A stretch of DNA of 64,000 bases from Nautilus pompilius (lineage: Eukaryota > Mollusca > Cephalopoda > Nautilida > Nautilidae). Under the pieces are notes generated by a model that did not search any database, was not told where the DNA came from, and saw nothing but the letters and a program-made list of their open reading frames with translations. The stretch is taken from contig JACATO010000317.1 in NCBI GenBank assembly GCA_018389105.1, positions 3,009,001 through 3,073,000 on the forward strand. The letters are read 5' to 3'. A program made the position numbers and the translations under genes. Position 1 is the stretch's first letter. Each line of letters starts with the position of its first letter. Shown piece after piece: positions 1 through 11,771 of this stretch.

Positions 1-849
1 GTTCGCCAGAAGTTAATAAATTGCTTTCTGTTATGTCCGCTGGTCTGTTCTAGTTAAACAGTACCCACACTTATTTAAGCCAAAAAAGACGAATTCGATT
101 AATGAAGTTCCTTATACTGCATGTGCCTGGTTTTTTTTTTTAAACAAATAGAATGTAAAGAGTAGGTTTTTTCACAATTTTGGATAAACTATTTCAGACT
201 CCTTCGTTATATTAAAAGAAAACGTAATTTTTAAAAAATATTTAATAAAAAATAACAATAGCTGTCACAACTTACCCGATATACACGCCAATATGGATAA
301 AGTAAAACTAGTAACGTTTATTAGTAGTAAAAGTATTATCACAGACTAGCTCCGTGTGCTTAAGCAAGCATACAGGGCTGGCTTCCCTTCAACGTCAGGG
401 AAAATACGATCCTTTATGTGGGTTGGCACCTATAACTTTTGTGTTTTTCGCTTGTGATTTGACAGAGCTGCGTGTGTTCCGCGGGTTTATACATCTCTTG
501 CAGGACATCATCGTTTATATACGAGTGCGGTTTCTTCTACTCAATTAGAAGAAGCATTAGGAGATAGTTACACGCAGGTTCTATGAATTGTCAAGTCAGT
601 AAAGCTGGTAAATTCACAGCATCAGCACCCAGCACCGGACGAACTGTCACCAGCCCACGCTATTGACAGAAAACCAGAAGACGATTTTATCATATTTTAC
701 ACTTTAACTGTACTGGGCGTTTCAGCTGATGAGCCAGAATTTTACACGTTTAGTATCAGCGAGTTATGAATGGCACGGGAATAAAATTGGAATAGAGGAA
801 AGTGTGAAGTTACGTGCCGTGTTCCATTTGTTGTTCGCAGGTGGCGCCG
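1..849. other. AT-rich stretch, no gene recognised
   Basis: Only short chance reading frames are present. The last 100 bases lead into the DUF4817-type transposon relic and may be part of that element, but I could not find a terminal inverted repeat. Confidence 0.5.
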
Positions 850-1410
850 TTAGATGCAGTGCCGCGGGCTAACAGTGCCGCCGGAAACGAGACTTGTTGG
901 GTGGTTCACTGAAACAAAGTCAGCTGTGAAAATACAGAGAAAGTTCAGAAAGGAGTTGGTTATCCAGTGGACCTTAAACTGCGAGTTTGGTCAGCAGTTT
1001 CGGAACACAGGCGATGTGAGTGGACTAGCCAGTTGTCTATGCGCATCAATGGAGCCATGCAGGATATCCGGCCTGAAAATGAGTGACAGTCCCCGTAATA
1101 ACTAATTGCGTTGTCTGTCAGTGAAGATGGGTGTGCCAAAAAAAAAATTCTTAGGAAAGACTTAGACATGTTTCCTGTTTCCGTAAAATCAATTTACACA
1201 AAGACTATCAACTGTAGATGGAAACTTTGCTGAGAGATTTTTTTAAGTTGAGGGAGCCAAGACCGTGTCTTTATCCTCACGACTTCTTGTTGGGTACCCT
1301 ACGAAACAGATCTACGAGTTGGGCTTCAGGTCCTGAAAACACCGATCCGGGATTGCACAGACCGTACTAACCGAGAAAACTTCGTCAAATTAAACATATT
1401 CTTATATGAA
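850..1410 (+). pseudogene. DUF4817-type DNA transposase relic, internally deleted
   Basis: An 83-codon frame from 854 has the look of the DUF4817 N-terminal helix-turn-helix of Tc1/mariner-superfamily transposases: a 'WF.ETKSAVKIQRKFRKE' run followed by 'FRNTGDV', matching the family pattern of a Q-R-x-F-R helix and then an F-R-x-T-G turn. About 300 bases later (1250-1400), spread over three frames, pieces resemble the family's C-terminal catalytic end: 'YPHDFLLGTLRN' recalls the SPDLTPxDFFLWG signature and 'VGLQVLKTPIRDC' the region after it. The central catalytic part is missing and there are several frameshifts, so no product is expected. The family match is from memory of the motif, and the C-terminal part is the weaker half. 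Confidence 0.5.
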
Positions 1411-2259
1411 GCTACTTTATACTTTCTTCTTTATTGAACAACCCGTTTAATGTTTGTTTTTTATTAATAGTTCGTTGGCAATAAATGTGCAAAACTCTTG
1501 GCATTCCATCCAGTGTAATGAAGATACCTCATCAATTATTAAAGCTGAAATAGAGATTAATTTTCCCTAGTGTTCTGGACGAATATACCCCAGGAGCAAA
1601 GCTTTCGGAACTTTAGTTTCAACCTGTTTACAGGCACCTGTAAACGACAGATAATCCAGAGCAGTTGTGTAAGTAGGCATTTGGTGCCTGTGTATTCATT
1701 CATAAAGACGGATCGTTCTGCCTGCGTATAACCAAGGGATTCTACCCTAACCGCCTTATTCGATGGGAAAATGGAACATCACACACACTCGGATCAATTA
1801 CAGGCTGGAAGACGCAGAATGGACCACATTCGCCTCTCTCGGCCCATCAGTGGACACCAGTGGGAGTACTCTATCGCCAACTAAGGTTTAGAAGATTAAA
1901 ACCAATCCTACAAGAAAAATTAAGGAATATCTTCACATTTTGTAGAAAACCTGGAGCAGGTCACCACCGATAACTTGATATATGTTTGATACAAGAAATG
2001 CTCCTACCAAAATACTGAAAATAACTCCAAACAGTTATTGCATCTAGATTAGAGACTAAATTTAAATATGAAACCTATGGTATTCACGTGATGATGGCAT
2101 AGATTTCTATGCATCTATGTGATTCAGCAACTAACAAAACAATGAACAGGCGGTTCTTGTTTTCTTCTGGAACGGGCGAAGTTAAGCTAAAACGAGGAAT
2201 TCCATATTCTTCATTTTAAGATCAATGCAAGTAAGCGAGTGCAATTTGTTATTCCGTTA
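1411..2259. other. No gene recognised
   Basis: AT-rich DNA between two transposon relics with no reading frame that resembles a known family. The right edge is the TA dinucleotide at 2258-2259 where mariner copy A begins. Confidence 0.45.
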
Positions 2260-3315
2260 GGTCGTTACAAAAGTTTTGTCGGTTTTTATATTATGTTAAT
2301 TTGGGGTTCATTTTTTGCATGCTAGTAAAGGTGTATGTAGATAAGTTATATACCGTTTTGTAACGTGAGCTTTGACATACATTATGCAAAACCTACCTTT
2401 CGAAAAATCATACAATGGATATTTCTTTCAGGGTTCTGAGTGAAGCTTGGATAGAAACATTTCGTGCCATTTTGCTTCACGAGTTCAAACCAGGTCACAA
2501 AGCGAGCGAGGCAACTCGTAACATTAGGCAAGCATGGGGCGAGGACACAGAAAATGAACGCACAGTACAAAGATTGCTTGCAAAAATTAGATCGGAAGAT
2601 GTGAGCCTCGAAGGTAAGGAAAGTAGCGGACGTGCTTCCAGCTGTGATTACGACCGTCTGAAAGTTTCAGTTGAAGCCGGTGCGAGAAATTGCTGGAGAG
2701 CTTTATGTAAGCACTGCAACTGTTTCCCGGCATCCTGACGCAATGGGCGAGGTGAAAAAACTTGACAAGTTGGTGCCTCCCTCACGAATTGAACGAACAA
2801 CAACAAAATTGTCGATTGGAGATCTGCTCTTCGCTCGTCATGAGAAACAAAATTATCACAGCTGAAAGGTACTGTCGTGAATTAAATGTTGTTCATCAGT
2901 AACTCTCACGACAGCCGGCATTGGTGAATCGAGGAGGCCCAATCCTGCTCCACGACAATGCTCATCCTCATGTTGCAAATGTGACTCTTCAGAAACTGAA
3001 CACACTGGGGTACCAAGTTCTCCCTCACCCTTCCTATTCACTAAACCTTTCTCCCACAGACTACCACCTTTTGAAACACCTCAACAGCTTCCTCCGTATG
3101 AAATTCGTCTCCAACCAATCAGGAATCGAAACTGCCTTTCGACAGTTTATCGACTTCAGAGATCCAGATTTTTTTGTAAATCGTATAAATGCGCTTGTAA
3201 CTCGTTTTCAGAAATGTATAGATTGTAATGGAACTTACTTTGATTAATAAACTTCACGTTCAGGAACGATATGAAGTCTCACTGTTGCGGTAAATCCACG
3301 ACAAAACCGTCGAAA
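2260..3315 (+). mobile_element. Mariner-family element, copy A (internally deleted)
   Basis: The left end starts with GGTCGTTACAAAAGTTTTGT directly after a TA, as expected for mariner target sites. The same sequence, inverted, closes copy B at 18676-18695. The right end near 3290-3315 (CACGACAAAACCGTCG on this strand) matches the 3' ends of copies B and C, with the conserved pre-terminal 'ATATGAAGTCTCA' about 30 bases inside. Length is about 1.05 kb against roughly 1.28 kb for copy B, so some 220 bp have been lost from the middle of the transposase. Confidence 0.8.
2415..3247 (+). pseudogene. Mariner transposase (SETMAR-like family), broken
   Basis: Three frame fragments make up the protein. 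2415-2700 encodes the first helix-turn-helix with 'HKASEATRNIRQAWGE' and a degenerate 'SSGRASSCD' linker. 2671-2800 encodes the second helix-turn-helix, 'VREIAGELYVSTATVSRH'. 2921-3247 encodes the C-terminal catalytic part. The second and third aspartates of the mariner DD34D triad are present in 'LLHDNAHPHVA' and 'LSPTDYH', and the protein ends in 'CIDCNGTYFD'. The stretch that should carry the first aspartate (the CDEKW region, intact in copy B) is deleted, and at least one frameshift lies between 2700 and 2870. It is dead as a transposase. Confidence 0.85.
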
Positions 3316-4764
3316 CAACCTACTAGTATTTGTCAACAGGATGCATTGCGATACATATTTATGCGCATGTTGGATATGCAAAGATAATTAAAAATAAGAC
3401 TAATTAATGAGGCAAGAGCTGTTTCACAACAAAATACTCTACAAGATTAGGTTATAATTCTCTCCATCACACACAAACATACACGAGCGCGCGAAGGCTA
3501 AGTTTAAAAAAATTAACGCAGTTATTTTGATTATAATCCATCGTCATGAAGTAAGGACAGGCCGCTTATTTATTATTTCTGTATGGAGGTTTGATTACTG
3601 AAGGATGTAACTCGTCAGATATTTTCTGGTGACACCACTACTTACCCTTCTCCGGCTATAGACCGATACCCGCTTCAGATTTACGAAACAAGTACTGTGG
3701 AGCTGGTATTTAACAAGGTATATGTGCGAATAAAGATTTATTGGAAGCAACATCAAGATGTCGCTTCTTTATGACTTTAGCTGGATTTCAATAAAGAAAG
3801 ATGGCCAGATGACATATCTCAAAATGTAGGCGTAACATGGAAAAAGAGCCCAATGACCAGAAGTTATGAGAAAACATCTAATAATTGGAAAAAAAATGGT
3901 GAAAAATAACAAAAGATAATAAAAATATAGCAATTCTAAAATATTAGTGAGGGCTCAGCTCTTTGTTTTATGCAAGGCAATAATGTGATGGCAAGCTATG
4001 CAGATGAAATCATAAATCCTACTTTGCAGGATTATAGTCCATTTTTAGCACAGAATGTGCATTAAAGAATCCAGGAAGAGGATTTAAGGAAATATTATTC
4101 CAAAGATCGATCATGGATAGGCCACATGTGGTCAGTGGGAGTTCATGTCTGGTCATTAGTCAGGCCAAACTAAAATTATGATGCACTCATTCTCCCAACC
4201 TTTTCATTGAAGCTAGCGGTATTATTTCGGAAACCATCTTTCATGAAATTACCGACAGATGATAATTAGCATAAGCCAGCAGAAGTCAGTCAGGAAAAAA
4301 TTGAGGTATGGCAAGAGTTACAGTTCCATAGCTGGTCGACTGGAGTGGGAAGAGGCTTGTATCTCGCTGCTCTTCCATTGTACTCCTGCTTTGCACGTTC
4401 CACAACACTACAAACGGCTGCAGCTCAGCTTTCACGCTTCTCTTCACAACAACAAGTCTCAGTTTTTTTCTGTCGTATGGCTTCTCCTAAACTGCGTGAA
4501 TCATTCGGTCGGCACCAGTCAGCCAGCTGGATACCTAACGACTCGAAGACTTACCACTAGATTCTCTCAATATCCAACTGTCCGACTCTGCAATTTCTCT
4601 CAATTTTACCAGTTTCTGAGAACGTCCTACCCATGGTGCGGGATCTTTACTCCGAAAATAAATACGAAGGACTTTATTCCAGGACCTTGGGGAAGTTATC
4701 GCTTCTAGTTTGAAGAGTGTCTGCTGCTCCTCTTCATCGCGTAAAGGAGGGGGAGGGGGAGACA
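3316..4764. other. No gene recognised; open frames at 4259-4708
   Basis: Most of this is AT-rich and featureless. At 4259-4765 the base composition is more balanced and overlapping frames of 149 (plus), 71 (plus) and 76 (minus) codons occur. I recognise none of the translations. Its position directly upstream of the MULE relic suggests it could be the 5' part of that element, or a solo LTR (AATAAA at 4658), but neither can be shown here. Confidence 0.35.
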
Positions 4765-5980
4765 TGCTGACGATTTAAGCTACATCTACAAGAAACGTAA
4801 AAGGAACAGATGATGATTAGCGTAAGATCGTTGGGAGTGAAGGTGAGCAAAATCACGCTATTACAGCTGCAGAAGTAAAAGATAAGGAAACAACTGCTGA
4901 CGTGGAATAGAATCACTTGTCTCACAAAAAGCTCCTCGATCTGTCGTTTCCAAGGCGATCATTAATTAGAATGAATGCGCTTCGGCAGAACTGCCACCGA
5001 CTTCTCCATCGAGTCGCGATATTCGGCGTTGGCGGCAGGAAGGAAAAAAGATGCTCCTACGGTTCCTAGGGAACGGTTTGGTTATGCTATTCTCGACGAA
5101 TATTGCAAACTTGGCTGTGATCAGTTTCTGCAGTTTGACATGTGCGATCTTGAACCGATTAGAGGTTTGGCAGTGGGGCACTTTAAATTCAGCCCATACA
5201 TTTTCTATTAATTGTACACCCTGCGCACTCAGACTGACGACCCCGGTGTTCTCCAACTTTTCGCTCTGCTACCTGTCGAAACACGAACCACTTATCATCG
5301 ATTATTTTTCCAGACTGAATGAACTACGACCTAACATAAGACCCGATACCTTGATGATTGATTTTGAAAAATCTGCTGCCAACAATTTCTCTCCTAACTC
5401 TCCTGGTGCATCGCTAACGTGTTGCTCCTTCCATCCTTCACAGAATGTTTACAAAAAAAACGGGTAGTCGACATAGGACTTAAGCCAAGACACCTTCAAG
5501 ATTAAAGGTTTACTCAGAAAATTACATGTTTTCCTGTACTCGCTTTCTTTCCTGTTAGCGATCTCCTGGATAGTTTTGAGAAACTTGTGAGATGATGGTC
5601 TTCCCCAACACATAGATGAATACTTTGAGACTTATTACATTGGAGGAGAGCGGTGGTGCCGCGGTCAGAGAAGATGTTGACCCTGTTACCCCACTGCTTT
5701 TTGGAACGCTCATGCCGCCGCTTAGAATGTCATGCCACGCACAGATAATAATAATGAGGGATTTCACAATGCCCTTAGAACTTCAGTCACAAATTTCCAT
5801 CCCAATATTTGGACCTTAAATACTGGTTTGAAAAAGGGGGAGGCCTTGGCTACGACCAAATATGTGCTCTATAATCGGCGGAGACACCGAAGCTAAAAAG
5901 GAGGAAAGCGCAGAGACCCCAACCATTGTGTCGTGGATTTGTTACACAAATATGACCCACAGCTGGAAAGAATTTAAAAG
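4765..5980 (+). pseudogene. MULE (Mutator-like) transposase relic
   Basis: Stitching frames recovers a MULE-type transposase in order. At 4839-4900 is the 'QNHAITAAEVK' linker that usually follows a FLYWCH zinc finger, then 'APRSVVSKAI' (about 4931). 'FKFSPYIFY' and 'LYTLRTQTDDPGVLQLFALL' (5185-5275) correspond to the first catalytic block. 'LMIDFEKSAANNF' and 'CSFHPSQNVYKK' (5350-5460) are the second aspartate block and the C-x-F-H motif. 'PRTDNNNEGFHNALRTSV' (5734-5790) is the block with the third acidic residue, and the tail 'KYDPQLERI' ends near 5977. The first catalytic Asp of the usual DGxF is Val here (AVGHF). In-frame stops and at least three frameshifts show it is long dead. A FLYWCH finger itself is not legible. 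Confidence 0.75.
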
Positions 5981-6316
5981 CTTTATGCCTTTTTATTGTG
6001 ATTTTAAAGTTTTGAATAATAAAATAATTTTTAAAATAGTCTAATATTTGTTCAAAACGCTGCACTTACATTCGTAAATAGAGTTTTCAGAGAAACTCTT
6101 TTGAAGAGGTAATTTTGACTATGTAAGGGAGGTTACACCATCGGGTTATCGGTGGTGACCTCAACAACCGATCTTTATAGCTCTTGTATAAAAAAGAACA
6201 AAATAAAAAATAGTAGATCCTAAAGTAAAAAATGGTGGCGATTTGATCTAGTAGCAAAATTTCTAGCATCGAAGTAACCTGGAGCGAAGATCCCATGATC
6301 CAGTCTCGCCCACATA
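5981..6316. other. Short AT-rich spacer
   Basis: Nothing recognisable between the MULE relic and the Tc1 element. A TA at 6315-6316 is the likely target site of the Tc1 insertion. Confidence 0.4.
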
Positions 6317-7772
6317 CAGCGGTGTGCAAAAGTCTTGCATAAAAATAATTTTTCCCGTAAATTAGCTCGCATTTTGTCGAAAGCAGTTGTTATCAAATCT
6401 TGTTCATTAAAGTATTTCTATGTTACTGTTGTGCATCTATTCCAATAACATCAAGCATATTGTTTCATTGCAAGAAAAGTTATAATTGTTTGAAAATCAT
6501 TTGCATCAAATCAACGTTTGTAAAAGTGTTGCATAAAATCTAGACAGCTGTCTAATCAATTCAGATTCAATCTCCAATTATGCAGAAAGTGATCAGATCT
6601 ACCAATAATGAGTAGAATATCCGAAATTCTTGATAACTTGTTCACAGCGACGAGGCATGCTGGCTACCAAGCGCTGACAATTGTCACTACTGAACTCCAA
6701 CCAGGCTTCCTCGATTTTCCGTTTCAAATCGGTTTTATTTTTCGGTTTTTTAGCATTAACGCTGAGCTTAATCGAGTGCCAAATGTTTTCGATAGGATTG
6801 AGATCCGGGCTTTGAGCCGGCCAGTCGAGGAAGGGGATTCGCAACTCTGCCAACAAGGCCTTGACTCTCCTAGCTGTGTGGATGGGGGCGTTGTCCTGCC
6901 GATAGATGGCCGTCAGAGGCATGTGGTAACACATACACGGTTCGACAATGTCCGAGACGATCTTAGAATAGTCATGAGCATTCATTAAACATTCCGCATG
7001 ATGCAACGGACCGACACCGGACGATTGAAAACAGCCCCAAACCATGGCCGAATCTCCCCCTTCCTGCAGAGTCGGTCGAGTGCAACTACGATGGTAATTC
7101 TTGGACACTAATCGCCGAACGTATACCTGAACCGTCGAGTGAACCCTCACGAATTTGCTTTCGTCGGAAAACAACACTTGGGACCACTGGGCCACGGTCC
7201 AATAGAGATGGTCGCGAGCCCACTGCAGTCGCTTTCGACGATTGTCCAGACTGATAAACGGCTTCTTCTGTGCCAATCGCCCGAATAGTCCCATGTGGAT
7301 CAAACGCCATCTGATGGTGCACGAAGCCAACTGGATCCCTTGGTGCCTTGACAAGGCGGTGAGATGTCGGTGGAAGTCCGGAATCGGTCCGAGTTCGACA
7401 TGCGGGCGATCAGATGATCCTGTCGAGCCGTCGTTGTCCGCGGTCTGCCGGCTCTGCGTTTCGAAATTAGTCTCCCATCGGCTTTCCAACGTTTCACGGT
7501 GCGAGATATCGTCGACTGATTGCAACCGATACGATCCGCAATGACCCACTCAGTTTCGCCATCTTCTTTCATGCGAATGACTGTGGTCCGCTGTTTGGGG
7601 GTCAAATATCGGGCTCTCGGCATCACTATCTTGAACAAAAATGAATCAGAATAGTGGAAAATGACAGTTTTTTCCTATTTATATTCTACTGACTTAAACT
7701 GTTATAGCACAAAATATATATATATATATATTCTAGTTTTTTGTAGTTTTGCAACACTTTTGCACACGCCGA
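6317..7772 (-). mobile_element. Tc1-family transposon, nearly intact
   Basis: The left end reads CAGCGGTGTGCAAAAGTCTTGC. The right end, read inward from about 7772, contains CGTGTGCAAAAGTGTTGC, so the two share an inverted GTGTGCAAAAGT(C/G)TTGC core. A second copy of this motif, GTAAAAGTGTTGCATAAAAT, lies inside the left arm at about 6516, suggesting an IR/DR arrangement as in several Tc1 elements. A TA at 6315-6316 is consistent with the standard target duplication; the right boundary is uncertain by a few bases. Size, about 1.46 kb, is typical. The single gene occupies 6599-7638 on the minus strand. Confidence 0.85.
6599..7638 (-). pseudogene. Tc1 transposase (DD34E), one frameshift
   Basis: The N-terminal frame starts at 7638 (or Met at 7623) and encodes the paired-like DNA-binding region: 'YLTPKQRTTVIRMKEDGE', the recognition segment 'IGCNQSTISRTVKRWK', and a basic GRPR linker at about residues 65-67. 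Near 7360 (after 'FRTSTDI') the sense moves to the other frame, which runs open to the stop at 6599. In that frame the catalytic triad is complete: Asp in 'VLFSDESKF', Asp in 'YRQDNAPIH' and Glu in 'LNPIENIWHS', the last two separated by 34 residues (DD34E). Repairing one shift would give a protein of about 340 residues, the usual family length. This is the youngest-looking transposon in the window, but as read it is inactive. Confidence 0.85.
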
Positions 7773-8214
7773 TTTCATGCAAATTATTTTATTAATATTT
7801 AAATTTTGACTGTGCAATTACAAAATGGATATTAGTGCTATAAATCGTTTAATAACAACGACAGCTTTCAATTAAAACAGAAAACATGCAATAGTTACTA
7901 ATTGCTACAAAATAAGAACCCATTTTCTGGGTCTAGTGACCGACTCTTTTTGAAGTAGACTACATGCGATCTGTTTGGTCGTGGAATAGGTACTTAAATT
8001 TAAATATTTTCAAACTTGTTAGCCATAAAGTGACAATTTTAGTTAAGCATTTTAAAATCGAATTGAATAAAAGCCTAAATAAAGAATGGTAAAAAAAAAT
8101 GATTTTCAGAAACGTTTTGTCTGAGTGATTGGAGTAGATTTCTTTTAATGTATTCTCCGTACAGTGCCCTGAACAATACAGGTTGGGAAAGACTATTGGT
8201 TTCCAACAGACTGG
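7773..8214. other. AT-rich, no gene recognised
   Basis: No coding signal. It lies just downstream, on the minus strand, of the candidate polyadenylation signal at 8228-8233. Confidence 0.4.
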
Positions 8215-8411
8215 TAAGAAAAGGCATTTTATTATGAAAGGTTGAAAATTAAAAGCATATTTTGTGATCTCTAAAGAGCAAAATGAAAAGGATTAACCCT
8301 GTATGAGAAAGTAGTAAAGCTGTACTATTTTAATAATAATATCTGTGGGTGTTAATTTTGTGAAGATATAAGCATAAATATAAGCATTCCTGCAAGTAGT
8401 AGAGAAAATAT
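8215..8411 (-). other. Candidate 3' UTR with AATAAA
   Basis: Downstream of the stop codon of the candidate terminal exon there are about 180 bases with no further coding potential and then AATAAA (8228-8233 on the minus strand). Cleavage would be expected 10-30 bases later, near 8205-8215. This supports a transcript end, but AATAAA is frequent in AT-rich DNA. Confidence 0.35.
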
Positions 8412-8544
8412 CTAAAAATATAATTTCTTATTGTTTTCAAACTCATCAATTAACTGAAGATTACGATGTTGTCGGTTGAGCCACTGTAGAAAGTTATTGT
8501 CTGCATCATCACTGTTGAATGTGGAAACTGTATCATCATCATAC
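8412..8544 (-). CDS. Candidate terminal coding exon, gene unknown
   Basis: On the minus strand the sequence 'TAATTTTTATTTTAG' ends at 8545 and forms a good 3' splice site. After one G that completes a split codon, 43 codons follow to a TAG at 8412-8414. The peptide starts 'YDDDTVSTFNSDDADNNF' and continues 'LQWLNRQHRNLQLIDEFE', acidic and with no low-complexity bias typical of random AT-rich translation. I do not recognise the protein. It lies on the same strand as the receptor exon 13 kb upstream and could be its last exon, but no TM6-TM7 exon was found between them, so another gene or a chance exon is equally possible. Confidence 0.35.
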
Positions 8545-11476
8545 CTAAAATAAAAATTAGGCAGCTGATTGGCATAATTTAAAATAGATAATCAGCTGAG
8601 AAGTTTGCCAACGTCATGCGGTGTGCGGATCCTATATCAAACCCAAAAGTTTGAAAGTTTGAAAATACAATTATCATTAATTATGAAAAGATCACAGGCA
8701 GCTACAGATCCACGATATAATTAGTTATGATAAGGATAAACGATATATACTTGTGAATAAGAAAGTAGTATCAAAGATACACGTTATTTGATTACTTAAA
8801 TTAGTCTTACTTATTTTAAAAAAATAATAAAACATTAAACTGTGAAATTAATAGGAGATTCAGATTACAATAATTTTAGCCAAAAATTCCCAGCTTTATG
8901 AGTATCATTAGCAGACGAAATTGGCCTCACAACACAAACTTGTTAACGAATTTGAGTTAACTCTTGCAATTACTTATGGAAACTATTGTCTTCTAAAAAG
9001 TATATTGGTGAACGCAAAGAACAAATAATACTTTTAAGCATATACCTACCTCAATTATTTAGGTAAACTCCTCAGATTTCTTTTCTTATTTAACATTTTT
9101 AGCTAAACTTGTCTGCTGATTTGATCCCTATCTGGAACGTGAAATTTTTCTTTCATTTCATATTATATTGATTTACACCGATTTCAAAGGGATTTTATCG
9201 CATTATTTTACATATTAAATTGTCAGACTGACAAATACACGCATGTACATATAAAATAATAACCATGGTGATACGGTCGAAAGATTTAGTTTATCTTTCT
9301 GCCGGGATTGCCATAACACTGCTATTGACTTTCACTGTTAGTGTGATCGGAGTTTGTTCGGCATGTCGGAAAAATATTATTTGATTGTTTCGCTTCGTCA
9401 GCGTGTCTTGTTTTTTTTTCCACAGCTATTCCGCATTTTGTTCGACACCTATAACCGGCACAACGCTTGTATTTAGCAAACACATCATTTTAAAACTTAG
9501 TGCACAGTCTAACAAAGAGAGATTTTTAAACTTTGGTTATGAAATTTTGCTTTAAAGATTCTTTTACTTAATTACTACGAGTAACTGAGTCAGTTTCACG
9601 ACGAATTCCCATTGAATTAATTTAAAAGCAGACAGAAATAATAAAACAGAAATCTATCATAGCTATGTAGCAGAAGACAAAAAACGTTTTTTTTTTTTAA
9701 AAAATTAATTAATATTTTAAAAGATCAATTTATTTTTATCTGTTTAAATCTATAAATATTCTAATATAAATAGTTTAATTAAAAGTTTTCTATGCAATTA
9801 AAGGAATGTTTAGTGTCCTGTTCCCTGATAAACAGATTGGCATATTCTACTTCGTCTAATATGTTGTCAGATTTGTATTTTAAACCTTCCATTCATTACT
9901 GAAAGAAATAAAATTTTCTTTAACTAAACGTCAAAAGAACGCCAGTATCTGCAATGTTTTTTGAACGAAGGTTAATAAGAAAGTTATTTTAATAGTTTAT
10001 CGATAAATAAACCTTATTTGTTTTATTCTGGACAAACTCTATTTTCGATTTTATTAGATTTCATCGATCTTCACCCAAGAGATACAGATGAAATCTAACA
10101 AATTTTAGAAAAACCCGTTTCTGAATTGGTATTTTAAAAAAAATTTCCTATAGCTTCAGTTCAGACGTTCATAGCTATTGACATTGGTTAAAATACTGCG
10201 AGAGACAATTTTCTGACACATCCCCCACAAAATGTAGCCTGTCATTCAGACATAATAATGATAGAATAATTTTATGCATAAAAGATAAACAAGCAATGTA
10301 TCATTTAATTTAAATGTCAAAGTAAATCCGTTTATGACGTCAATGAAACTGCAAGCAACAGCGTTAGCTGCTTTTGACGTCTGGATTTACTGGTAAAAAG
10401 AAACTCATAAACATTACATTTAGATAAGGATAAATACAATGTTACTGCGGTCTGTTAGCATACAGTTGTCTTTACGTGCCTGTTAGTACTCGGTTTTATT
10501 ATTCGTTAGCAGGTAAAAATGTTTTAATCGATCATTTTAGTTATGAAGGTTGTGCTTTTTAAAAATCTGAAATCTCTGGAAAGAAAATCATTCAAAAGAT
10601 ACCGAGAATGGAACGGGACATCGGGTTCTGCAAGGATCTATATTTAGTCCACTGTTTAAAATCGAAAAGACAGAGATATGGGAGATTTCACTCCAAGCCG
10701 AATCATAATGATTATTTCAGTCTTCTTCATGAAAACTGAGACAAACCAAACCAACATATTAGCATCTTTTTAGGAGGCGTTAAAGGTAGAAAATACGAAA
10801 CTTTTTTTAAAAAAACAATTCGCATTGCGCACACATTTCAAGTTTATAATTAAAGACAAAAAATATACGCTTAAATCCATTTGCTACCCTTATGTACATA
10901 GACAACGGAAAACTATTGAAAATATTTCGTTGTATAATATATAGCATTTTTATAAATGTTAGATATATCACACCTGTAAAAGGTATAATGCCAAAGAACA
11001 TCAAGACGTGAAGACAAACGCTACACGTATGGTGCCAAAATATCTGAAAGCTTTATGCTATATAATGGAACATTTTCTCCATAATTAATGAATACTGAGA
11101 TGTGCAACCTACTGTTATAGAAAAACGTTATGGTAGAGATAAAATATTTCTTCTATCATTTGTAGGACGTTAGATTTATTCTTATGGATTTATAAATTTT
11201 TTTCTAAATTACAGAGTTGTTTTTTTAAATAAAAATTGCTCCGTTTTTACCAAAAGACTGAAAGATTTACAGTAACGATTTTATATTGGTTACAGGATTA
11301 TTTGATTATGATAAAATTTAGATAATCTAATGAAGTAATCTGGTGTACTTTTGTTCTCTGATTAAAGTCATCATTATCTTTAATGATTGACAAAAAACAA
11401 AACATAAATGGTATATAAATGCTACGTGATATGATATATCTTTTATATGTAATCTAATGTAAAATAAATGTTGATA
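8545..11476. other. AT-rich non-coding DNA
   Basis: Almost 3 kb without a recognisable gene, transposon or structured repeat. If the receptor transcript reaches the 8.4 kb exon this would be intron; otherwise it is intergenic. Confidence 0.4.
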
Positions 11477-11771
11477 CAAACGTTTTGTCGGGTTTTTAAC
11501 CATAACAACGAGACTTCATATCGTTGATGAACGTGAAGTTTAATAATCAAAGTAAGTTCCAATAACAATCGATACATTTCTGCCAACGTGTTACAAGCTC
11601 ATTTATACCATTTTGGAAAAAATTGATTTCTGGAGTCGATAAACTGTTGGAAGGCAGTTTCAATGGCTGCTTGGTTGGAGAAGGATTTCATAAGGAGGAA
11701 GCTGTCGAGGTGTTTGAAAAGGTGGTGGTCTGTGGGAGAAAGGCCTGGTGAATAGGCTGGGTGAGGGAGAA
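11477..11771 (-). mobile_element. Mariner fragment, copy C (3' third only)
   Basis: The left end (CAAACGTTTTGTCGGG after a TA at 11475-11476) and the next 290 bases match the 3' part of copies A and B: the pre-terminal 'GAGACTTCATATCGTT', and then on the minus strand the C-terminal transposase segment with pieces such as 'QQFIDS' and 'SPTDHHLFKHLDSF'. Similarity stops abruptly at about 11771, so the 5' two thirds and the 5' end are missing. It is a truncated relic. Confidence 0.8.

Noticed and set aside
4259-4708. 149-codon plus-strand frame
   Set aside because: No recognisable domain, two further frames are also open here, and it probably reflects locally balanced base composition or MULE flank.
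6608-7544. Plus-strand frames of 100 and 126 codons over the Tc1 element
   Set aside because: Antisense shadows of the transposase gene.
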